Below are positions 5,330 to 11,297 of a stretch of 11,297 nucleotides of DNA, piece by piece (position 1 is the first letter of the stretch; the number at the start of each line of letters is the position of its first letter). The DNA is from an uncultured Clostridia bacterium (lineage in GTDB: Bacteria; Bacillota; Clostridia; Christensenellales; UBA1242). Under the pieces are notes generated by a model, which had not been told where the DNA came from, made no database searches, and saw nothing but the letters and a program-made list of their open reading frames with translations. The position numbers and the translations under genes were made by a program. The stretch lies in contig CANQBU010000032.1 of NCBI GenBank assembly GCA_947589615.1, forward strand, positions 1-11,297, in the 5' to 3' direction.

Positions 5330-7660
5330 TTATTCTTCGTGATTTAAACCATGTTTTACTCTATCATGCTCTTCGGCGCGTTTCCCATTGTTAAATCTAT
5401 CAAGTGTTCCGACAAGGTAACCAGTAATTCTTCTTATTCTTTCGAAATTACCTTTGCCGTCGTTTTCCCCTCTGCCGCAGTGAGGACAAACATCACCGAT
5501 TATTCCGTTATATCCGCAAACCGGGTCACGATCAATTGGGTGATTAATGGCTCCGTAGCCGATTCCCTTTTCCTTCATATGCCTAATGACACTTTCAAAG
5601 GCATCAAGGTTGTTTGTTGTATCGCCGTCAAGTTCGATATAGGAGATGTGGCCGCCATTGCATAACGCATGGAAAGGTGCTTCAAGGTCAATTTTCTTTT
5701 CGGCACTAATAGGGAAGTAAACGGGGATATGGAATGAGTTTGTATAGTAATCTCTGTCAGTAACTTTGTCAATTATACCATATTTTTCCTTATCGATTCG
5801 AACGAATCTACCGCTTAATCCCTCAGCAGGAGTTGCGATGAGGGAGAAGTTGAGTTTATATTCATTTGCCTTCTTGTCTGCAAATTCTCTCATATGTTTG
5901 ATTATATCAAATCCGATTTGCCAAGATTTTTCACTTTCGCCATGATGCTTTCCTGTCAACGCGACAAGTGCTTCGGCAAGTCCGATAAAACCATAAGTCA
6001 AAGTTCCATGTTTCAAAACTTCGCTTATGCAATCTGTTGGACCGAGTTTGTCAGAATCCAGCCAAACGCCCTGTCCCATAAGAAATGGATAGTTGTAAAC
6101 ATGTTTGGATTGTTGAATTTTAAATCTGTCGAGGAGTTGATCGGTAACAAGCTCCATCATTTCATCGAGGCGGGTATAGAATGCTTTAATGTCACCTTTT
6201 GCCTCAATTGCGATGCGAGGAAGGTTTATTGAAGTGAAAGACAAGTTGCCTCGACCATATGTAATTTCTCTTGAAGGGTCATAAACATTTCCCATAACTC
6301 TTGTTCTGCATCCCATATATGCCACTTCTGTTTCTGGGTGACCTTCTTTGTAATATTGAAGGTTGAATGGGGCGTCTATAAATGAGAAGTTAGGGAACAT
6401 TCTTTTTGCCGAACATTCGATAGCCATTTTGAATATGTCGTAGTTAGGGTCGCCAGGGTTGTAGTTTACTCCTTCCTTAACCTTAAAAATTGAAATAGGG
6501 AAGATAGGAGTTTCTCCATTGCCCATGCCTTCTTCAGTTGCTTTCAAGAAGTTTTTCATAACCATTCTGCCTTCCAAAGAAGTATCTGTTCCAAAGTTTA
6601 ATGATGAGAATGGAACTTGAGCACCTGCACGAGAATGCATGGTGTTAAGATTGTGGATAAGCGCCTCCATTGCTTGGTGAGTTGCCTCATCGGTTTCTTC
6701 CAAAGACTTGCTTGCCGCATAAGATTTGATCTTTTCAAACATTATGTCATCAACATCTTTGAAAGCCTCTTTTTCTGCTTTATCATATTCTTCATTTTGA
6801 GCAAGTGTAGGATAAAGAGATTTTTCTTTCTCGATGTTTTTGATTTTATCTATGACTTCTTCTTCGCTAAGAGGGCCAGCTTCCTTTAAAACGTAAGCCT
6901 TTGCAAAGTTAGTTCTATAAATCTTTTTGTATGTTTTCATAACGCCAGGAGCACATCCATAATCAAAGTTAGGAACGCTTTGTCCGCCATGCTGGTCGTT
7001 CTGGTTTGATTGAATTGCAATGCAAACAAGGGCGGCATAAGTTCTTATATCATTTGGCTCTCTGACATATCCATGTCCGGTATGAAACCCGCCTTTAAAT
7101 AATTTTACAATGTCAATTTGACAGCAAGTTTCGGTAAGAGTATAGAAGTCAAAATCGTGAATGTGAATATCGCCTTCTACATGAGCTCTAGATTGAACGG
7201 GGTCAACAATTGCTTTTGTGAAATAATTTTTTGCACTTTCAGAGCCAAACTTAAGCATTACGCCCATTGGGGTATCACCATCAATGTTGGCATTTTCTCT
7301 TTTTAAGTCTGAGTCCTTTGCATCACTGTTGTTAATTTTGTCAAAGGTTTTCATAAGTGATGAGTTTAATTCTCTCACCTGGTTTCTTTTATCTCTGTAA
7401 AGGATATATGCTTTTGCAACATCACTATGACCTTTTTTCATAAGGACCTTTTCGACGATGTCTTGGATTTCTTCAACGGAAGGCACCTTATCTTGTGGGA
7501 AAGCCTTATCAATTTCTTCTTCAACGGCGACTGCGAGTTTGTGAGCAAGTTTAAATTCCCGATCACCCACGGCGTTCATAGCCTTAGAAATGGCGTTTTC
7601 AATCTTGTCAAGGTTAAATTCGGCCTGCCTGCCATCTCTTTTCATAATGTTTTTTACCAT
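5330..7660 (-). CDS. nrdD: Anaerobic (class III) ribonucleoside-triphosphate reductase
   Basis: Reduces ribonucleotides to deoxyribonucleotides with an oxygen-sensitive glycyl radical; a cytosolic dimer activated by NrdG. 776 residues, a full-length form. Domains seen: an ATP-cone at about 1-95 (VKNIMKRDGRQAEFNLDKI, then VLMKKGHSDVAKAYILYRDKR) that senses ATP/dATP; the barrel core with Cys179-Cys180 (TETCCQID); the thiyl-radical Cys451 in YMGCRTRVMGN; a C-terminal zinc-type site with Cys715, Cys725 and Cys728; and the glycyl radical loop RRITGYLVGTLDRF with Gly747. The C-terminus RAEEHDRVKHGLNHEE is typical. In the zinc site the position that pairs with Cys715 in a CxxC is Asp712. Start ATG 7660 has AAAGGAG about 6 nt upstream; the frame is open to 7768, but that stretch holds the promoter and NrdR boxes. 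First gene of nrdDG. As the only RNR seen here, it fits an anaerobe. Confidence 0.98.
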   Translation of the reverse strand: MVKNIMKRDGRQAEFNLDKIENAISKAMNAVGDREFKLAHKLAVAVEEEIDKAFPQDKVPSVEEIQDIVEKVLMKKGHSDVAKAYILYRDKRNQVRELNSSLMKTFDKINNSDAKDSDLKRENANIDGDTPMGVMLKFGSESAKNYFTKAIVDPVQSRAHVEGDIHIHDFDFYTLTETCCQIDIVKLFKGGFHTGHGYVREPNDIRTYAALVCIAIQSNQNDQHGGQSVPNFDYGCAPGVMKTYKKIYRTNFAKAYVLKEAGPLSEEEVIDKIKNIEKEKSLYPTLAQNEEYDKAEKEAFKDVDDIMFEKIKSYAASKSLEETDEATHQAMEALIHNLNTMHSRAGAQVPFSSLNFGTDTSLEGRMVMKNFLKATEEGMGNGETPIFPISIFKVKEGVNYNPGDPNYDIFKMAIECSAKRMFPNFSFIDAPFNLQYYKEGHPETEVAYMGCRTRVMGNVYDPSREITYGRGNLSFTSINLPRIAIEAKGDIKAFYTRLDEMMELVTDQLLDRFKIQQSKHVYNYPFLMGQGVWLDSDKLGPTDCISEVLKHGTLTYGFIGLAEALVALTGKHHGESEKSWQIGFDIIKHMREFADKKANEYKLNFSLIATPAEGLSGRFVRIDKEKYGIIDKVTDRDYYTNSFHIPVYFPISAEKKIDLEAPFHALCNGGHISYIELDGDTTNNLDAFESVIRHMKEKGIGYGAINHPIDRDPVCGYNGIIGDVCPHCGRGENDGKGNFERIRRITGYLVGTLDRFNNGKRAEEHDRVKHGLNHEE

Positions 7661-7677
7661 AAAAATCTCCTTTCTTG

Positions 7678-7693
7678 TTACAACATGTAGTGT
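7678..7693 (-). promoter_or_regulatory. NrdR box, promoter-proximal to nrdD
   Basis: Minus strand ACACTACATGTTGTAA; compared with the known NrdR consensus acaCwAtATaTwGtgt it fits at about 12-13 of 16 positions. It ends 17 nt before the nrdD ATG, overlapping the upstream edge of the leader. Confidence 0.75.
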
Positions 7694-7696
7694 TTT

Positions 7697-7702
7697 AGTA
7701 TA
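7697..7702 (-). promoter_or_regulatory. Candidate -10 box of nrdDG between the NrdR boxes
   Basis: TATACT on the minus strand lies exactly between the two NrdR boxes, the usual geometry for NrdR repression. It would start transcription near 7690. Its -35 region (ACACTA, inside the distal box) is poor. The alternative is TTGACT (7768-7763), 17 bp, TACTAT (7745-7740), which would place both boxes downstream of +1. Confidence 0.45.
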
Positions 7703-7709
7703 AAAACAA

Positions 7710-7725
7710 TTAGCACATCTAGTGT
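7710..7725 (-). promoter_or_regulatory. NrdR box, distal
   Basis: Minus strand ACACTAGATGTGCTAA shares the ACACTA-x-ATGT core with the proximal box. It fits the consensus well on one half only (about 10 of 16). Its centre is 32 bp from the other box, three helical turns, matching the known 31-32 bp spacing of paired NrdR boxes. Confidence 0.7.
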
Positions 7726-7739
7726 TGCGAACGTTATAT

Positions 7740-7768
7740 ATAGTAAAACTTTTGAAGTTAAAAGTCAA
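7740..7768 (-). promoter_or_regulatory. Alternative nrdDG promoter
   Basis: TTGACT (7768-7763), 17-bp spacer, TACTAT (7745-7740). The -35 is good, the -10 fair. Transcription from near 7733 would give a leader of about 73 nt carrying both NrdR boxes, where a bound repressor would act as a roadblock. Confidence 0.4.
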
Positions 7769-7919
7769 TAAATTTTTACAAAAATTTTTGCCGAAATAGG
7801 ACCTTCGTTATTATAAAATAACATTGATATTTTTCTCATCGGATAAAGAATATTAAAAATTTTTCCAAGGGTTTAAAAGAATAAAAAAAGGGCAAAATAA
7901 GGAATGAAGAAAAAGAGTG

Positions 7920-7931
7920 TGATTGTAAATT
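7920..7931 (+). repeat. 12-bp direct repeat, copy 1
   Basis: TGATTGTAAATT occurs here and again at 8029-8040, 109 bp apart. The second copy overlaps the -35 and spacer of the promoter at 8028-8056. It could be a regulator site pair or chance in AT-rich DNA. Confidence 0.4.
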
Positions 7932-7974
7932 TTTGATTGCTATTATTTCTAAATATGTCACTCTCATGTCCTTG

Positions 7975-7999
7975 TTTGACAAATTGTCGGCGAGTCAAA
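7975..7999. promoter_or_regulatory. Operator-like palindrome upstream of the CvpA-like gene
   Basis: GACAAATTGTC (7978-7988) is a perfect 5-bp-arm palindrome around one base. The larger repeat TTTGAC (7975-7980) / GTCAAA (7994-7999) overlaps it. It also contains a consensus TTGACA -35 (7976-7981), but the matching -10 17 bp on (AATATT) is weak. A repressor site or spare promoter is possible. Confidence 0.35.
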
Positions 8000-8027
8000 A
8001 TATTTTTAGAAATTTTTGTTAAAATGA

Positions 8028-8056
8028 TTGATTGTAAATTAAATATATGTTAAAAT
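8028..8056 (+). promoter_or_regulatory. Promoter of the CvpA-like gene and rsmH
   Basis: TTGATT (8028-8033), 17-bp spacer, TAAAAT (8051-8056) with TG at 8048-8049 (extended -10). Predicted start near 8063, leader about 19 nt with AAAAGGAG (8066-8073). Confidence 0.65.
8029..8040 (+). repeat. 12-bp direct repeat, copy 2
   Basis: Second copy of TGATTGTAAATT (first at 7920-7931), overlapping the -35 and spacer of the promoter for the gene at 8082, so a protein bound here would affect initiation. Confidence 0.4.
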
Positions 8057-8081
8057 ATAAATATTAAAAGGAGATTATAAT

Positions 8082-10637
8082 ATGTCATCAAGTTTAATAG
8101 GATGGTTAATAACCTTGCTGTTTGTCTTAATTTTGACAGGCGGGTTCTTAGTAGGATTATGGAGAGGATTGAAAAGAGCATCATTTAATTTGCTTGTATC
8201 AGTTATAGGTGTATTGATTGCTTTGTTCATCACTGCTCCAATTACAGGAGCTGTGCTAAATATAGGAATCGTTTATAAGGGGACAAAGACTCCATTAAAT
8301 GACCTTATTTTGACAATGCTTTATGAAAACGATAAAATCGCAAACTTAGTAGATGGAAATCCAAATTTAAAAACATTTGTAAGCGGACTTCCAAAGGCGT
8401 TAGCTTCGGCAATTATGTTCTTGTTCATTACAATTTTAGTTGAATGCATATTCTATATTATATATAAGGTAATCGCATGCATTTTCTTAAAAAATCGCGA
8501 AGGACAGAAAAAGAGAAAATTGCTTGGTGGGGCCGTTGGACTTGTAAAAACTTTCATCGTTGCAATATTTGCTTTTATGCCTCTTGCTGGGCTTATCGGT
8601 TTTGGCTCAAAACTTTATAAAACTACTGACTACTCTATTCAAACAGTCAATGCGACGGCAACTACCGAAAGGCCAAATCTTTTGAAAGACAAATTTGCAG
8701 ACGGCGAAAAGATCGTTAAAGGACTTGAAAACAATCTTTATACCAAGTGCAGCAGTATTTTTGGTTTAGATAATGCACTGTTTGATTATTTAAGTGCCGT
8801 AAAAGTTGACGGTGAAAAGGTTTATATTAGACAAGATATTCAAAATGCATATAAAGTAGTTGACTTTGGTTATCAATTAAGCAAAGCAGGTGTAAAAGAA
8901 GTTGACTATGAAAAAATTAAATATGACAAGGTAATCAAGCCTATTGAAAATATGACTGACTCAGCACTATTTAGCAAGATAATTTCACCAACAGTCGCAG
9001 ATGTAATTATAAATTATCAGGACTATTCTTTCTTGCCTGAAGGGAATGATGATATCTATGTTGCGATAGGTGAAAATTTAACTGCTCATAAGGCAACTAA
9101 TGATTTAGGCGATTACTTCAAAAATGATATTTTATCAGTTGTTCAAACAGTTAAATCTTTAGGCACAAACGGAACAATAAATGATATACTCGAACTTGAT
9201 AACAAAGATATAAAACAAATTGCCACAACATTAACAAGTGTAAGCAACCTTGATTCATTTGAAACTGCCGTTGAAAATGTTTTAAAAATGAATCTTGTAA
9301 GGGCAGGAATTGAACCTATTGCTCAAAAAGTTATAGACAAGGTTATTGAAGAAGCTGATGATATTAATTCTTCGACAGCTGGCTACGATGAGGAAGACTG
9401 GGAAGAACTGTCTGATGCTGTAGTTAATGTAGTTAAAGATTTCGGAACCATTCAAGAAAAAATAGATGTTTTCGAAACCATTAAAGACCCTGCAAAACTT
9501 TTAGATAAACAAGCAAATTATGATATCATGTCAATTACTAGTTCTTTGGGTGACTTAATTGACAGGGTGACAAGTGTAAAACTTTTACAAAATGCCGAAG
9601 GGAAATCGATATTTAACAAGTATCTCGAAGATTATAATATTATGATTCCTTCTGCTCCGGTAAAGGACGGTAAAGGCGAAAGTGTTACAATCACAAACTA
9701 TAAAGGACTTTTGGAATTCTTAGGTAAACCTCTTACTGCTATCAGAGATGAAGGAATATATGACTTGGTAACGGGTGATGGAGAAAATGTTTTGGTTGAA
9801 CTTTCAGCTGTCGTATCAAAAGAGGGTAATGAGAACATATTAAATGAAATTCTTATGCCACTTTATCAAATTGAAATGACAAAAAGTATGGTATTCGATG
9901 AACTTACTTCATCAGTTCCAGCTGATCAATTAGACTTGTCTAAACTCAATGATTATGACAAGTGGGATAATGATTTAAAACTTATATCAAGTCTATTAAA
10001 GACAACTGGAACAAAGATGTTTGCTGGCCAAGATAAATCTTGTCTTCAACTTGTTCTTGATGGGGAATTAGATGTAGTTCTTGATAATATGACTGAAACA
10101 GATGTTGAAGGAATTGTTGCTCCAATTTTAAATGCCCTTTCAACAGAACCATTGAAAGAAACATTATTTAATAATCTTGCAACTCAACTTGGAGATGTTA
10201 TTGGAACTCAGCCATCAATTTCAATTGAAAATGTTACATTTGCTGGAGCAAATGGTCAGACAGGCGAAATAGTTGAAGTAATTAAGAAATTCCTTGCAGT
10301 AAACAATCTTTCAAACGATGGCAGCACTTCTGTAAAAGAAATGAATAAAACAACTGTTGCAAATGCTCTTGAAGCAATGAAAGCAAACGCATACAGAGTT
10401 GAATTAAGTCAAAACCAGAAAACAGAAGATGGTATATTTAAAGAAACATTTGAGAGTTTTGTTGATAAAGTAAAAGAAGAATATTCGGCAGAGTTTGATT
10501 TAATTAAAGCAAATGAAGATTATATGAGACAACTTGGCATAGAGAACTTTGATGAAAAATCAAATTACGGCAAAATTAATTATGTAACATTGTTTGACAT
10601 TCTCGACTTAGTAGAAAAACAACTTTCTAGAGAATAA
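8082..10637 (+). CDS. CvpA-like membrane protein with a large extracytoplasmic domain
   Basis: 851 residues. The first 175 look like the CvpA (colicin V production) family: four membrane helices at about 6-27, 36-60, 105-135 and 148-174, the basic motif GLWRGLKRAS (25-34) after helix 1, and a glycine-rich LLGGAVGLVKTF leading into helix 4. Basic loops at 28-32 and 137-147 (KNREGQKKRK) should be cytoplasmic, so by the positive-inside rule both ends, including about 675 residues after helix 4, face outside. That part is acidic, mostly helical, with only two cysteines and no motif I recognise; ordinary CvpA is about 160-220 residues. Start ATG with AAAAGGAG 8 nt upstream. rsmH follows after 8 nt, so they form one operon. 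The position before rsmH, where mraZ often sits, suggests an envelope or division role; this is inference. The CvpA assignment rests on topology and the RGxxR motif, and the C-terminal function is unknown. Confidence 0.85.
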   Translation: MSSSLIGWLITLLFVLILTGGFLVGLWRGLKRASFNLLVSVIGVLIALFITAPITGAVLNIGIVYKGTKTPLNDLILTMLYENDKIANLVDGNPNLKTFVSGLPKALASAIMFLFITILVECIFYIIYKVIACIFLKNREGQKKRKLLGGAVGLVKTFIVAIFAFMPLAGLIGFGSKLYKTTDYSIQTVNATATTERPNLLKDKFADGEKIVKGLENNLYTKCSSIFGLDNALFDYLSAVKVDGEKVYIRQDIQNAYKVVDFGYQLSKAGVKEVDYEKIKYDKVIKPIENMTDSALFSKIISPTVADVIINYQDYSFLPEGNDDIYVAIGENLTAHKATNDLGDYFKNDILSVVQTVKSLGTNGTINDILELDNKDIKQIATTLTSVSNLDSFETAVENVLKMNLVRAGIEPIAQKVIDKVIEEADDINSSTAGYDEEDWEELSDAVVNVVKDFGTIQEKIDVFETIKDPAKLLDKQANYDIMSITSSLGDLIDRVTSVKLLQNAEGKSIFNKYLEDYNIMIPSAPVKDGKGESVTITNYKGLLEFLGKPLTAIRDEGIYDLVTGDGENVLVELSAVVSKEGNENILNEILMPLYQIEMTKSMVFDELTSSVPADQLDLSKLNDYDKWDNDLKLISSLLKTTGTKMFAGQDKSCLQLVLDGELDVVLDNMTETDVEGIVAPILNALSTEPLKETLFNNLATQLGDVIGTQPSISIENVTFAGANGQTGEIVEVIKKFLAVNNLSNDGSTSVKEMNKTTVANALEAMKANAYRVELSQNQKTEDGIFKETFESFVDKVKEEYSAEFDLIKANEDYMRQLGIENFDEKSNYGKINYVTLFDILDLVEKQLSRE

Positions 10638-10645
10638 GAGGCAAA

Positions 10646-11297
10646 ATGGAGTTTAAACATACACCTGTATTATTGAAGGAAGTCATAGATGGGCTTTCAA
10701 TCAAAAAAGATGGTATTTATGTAGATTGCACAATAGGTGGCGGGGGACATTCCCGCCACATTTTGTCTCATTTAGAAGGCGGAAGACTTATAGGTTTTGA
10801 CCGAGATGAAGAGGCGATAAATGTATGTAAAGAAAGGCTTAAGGATTGTAAAAATATAACTTTAGTTCACTCCAATTTCAAGGACGCACCATCTGTTTTA
10901 AAGGAAATGGGAATATATGAGATAGACGGTTTTTTGATTGACCTAGGAGTAAGTTCTTATCAGATTGATAACGGAGAAAGGGGATTCAGTTTCTTGCATA
11001 ATGGAAGACTTGACATGAGAATGGATAAAAATTCAAGCCTCGATGCCTATCAAATTGTAAACACATATTCACAAGAGAAGCTCATCAATTTGCTATATAA
11101 GTATGGCGAAGAAAGTAACGCCAAGAAAATTGCTCAGAATATTGTCGAAAGAAGAAAAATAAAACCAATTGAAACGACTTTTGAACTTAAAGACATCATC
11201 GAATCATCTTTTCCTAAAAAAATTATTTATGGTAAAGGTGGCGTATCAAAAAAGACCTTTCAGGCAATAAGAATAGAGGTAAACGGTGAACTTTCCG
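10646..11297 (+). CDS. rsmH: 16S rRNA (cytosine1402-N4)-methyltransferase, 3' end cut by the window
   Basis: RsmH (MraW) methylates N4 of C1402 in the 30S decoding centre using S-adenosylmethionine. 217 residues are visible of a usual 300-315. Seen in order: HTPVLLKEV (5-13); the SAM-binding DCTIGGGGHS (27-36); GFDRDEEAI (50-58); DGFLIDLGVSSYQID (94-108); RGFSFLHNGRLDMRMD (112-127); and FQAIRIEVNGEL (205-216), the signature near the active site. All are intact. ATG 10646 starts 8 nt after the preceding stop, with AGAGG four nt upstream, so it is probably translated partly by coupling from the CvpA-like gene. In most Firmicutes rsmH is followed by ftsL and a PBP gene, which would lie just beyond this window. 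Confidence 0.97.
   Translation, partial: MEFKHTPVLLKEVIDGLSIKKDGIYVDCTIGGGGHSRHILSHLEGGRLIGFDRDEEAINVCKERLKDCKNITLVHSNFKDAPSVLKEMGIYEIDGFLIDLGVSSYQIDNGERGFSFLHNGRLDMRMDKNSSLDAYQIVNTYSQEKLINLLYKYGEESNAKKIAQNIVERRKIKPIETTFELKDIIESSFPKKIIYGKGGVSKKTFQAIRIEVNGELS

Larger units (their letters stand above)
7769..8027. other. Gene-free AT-rich divergent intergenic stretch
   Basis: No convincing coding frame exists between the nrdDG promoter and the promoter of the gene at 8082. It holds a short inverted repeat GTTATT/AATAAC (7807-7822), long A/T runs, and the operator-like palindrome and direct repeat listed separately. No tRNA, riboswitch-like fold or small-RNA terminator was apparent. Confidence 0.6.

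Noticed and set aside
5351..7690. Several plus-strand ORFs of 60-112 codons opposite nrdD, and similar ones opposite other genes
   Set aside because: They lie antisense to a clear full-length enzyme gene, have no ribosome sites or recognisable motifs, and are typical shadows.
7661..7768. 36-residue N-terminal extension of NrdD
   Set aside because: The added residues match nothing in NrdD and cover the NrdR boxes and promoter; ATG 7660 has a strong AAAGGAG and begins the ATP-cone.
7904..7936. Ten-residue ORF (MKKKSVIVNF)
   Set aside because: AAGGA abuts the ATG with no spacing, no promoter is evident, and the length is expected by chance.
7914..7965. AGAGTG/CACTCT inverted repeat
   Set aside because: Only 6 bp of pairing over a 40-nt loop with no T-run; not a convincing terminator or operator.

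Overview
The window is AT-rich DNA with short intergenic gaps, strong Shine-Dalgarno sites and near-consensus sigma-A type promoters. It carries a class III (strictly anaerobic) ribonucleotide reductase operon under NrdR boxes, a Bacillus/Clostridium-like MetRS and a WalJ/YycJ-type metallo-hydrolase. This points to an anaerobic low-GC Gram-positive bacterium, probably an uncultured member of the Clostridia. The lineage is inferred from gene types and style, not from a database match. The ordinary genetic code fits, since TGA ends the hydrolase gene.

Layout. 1-1270 (minus strand): the 5' part of an unrecognised gene with its own promoter, a metallo-beta-lactamase-fold hydrolase that appears to be transcribed leaderless, and a doubtful one-helix small ORF upstream of it. 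1344-3021 (plus): metG with a near-consensus promoter, a very short leader and a terminator. 3070-4744 (plus): a 549-residue protein of unknown function, probably an all-helical repeat (ankyrin-like) protein, ending at a strong bidirectional terminator. 4749-7768 (minus): the nrdD-nrdG operon. It has two NrdR boxes 32 bp apart upstream, a pair of mutually exclusive hairpins covering the nrdG ribosome site, and a one-base frameshift that truncates NrdG's C-terminus. 7661-8081: divergent regulatory region. 8082-11297 (plus): a CvpA-like membrane protein with a very large predicted extracytoplasmic domain, followed 8 nt later by rsmH (cut by the window end). This looks like the start of a cell-division/cell-wall (dcw) type cluster in which the usual mraZ is absent.

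How they work together. NrdD makes dNTPs by glycyl-radical chemistry and NrdG installs that radical; NrdR would shut the operon down when dATP is high. metG, rsmH and the hydrolase are housekeeping. No CRISPR array, tRNA, rRNA, insertion sequence, prophage gene or defence island was seen. The least explained items are the 549-residue protein, the CvpA-like fusion, the nrdD/nrdG hairpin pair and the leaderless promoter arrangement. None amounts to a demonstrable new system on sequence alone.
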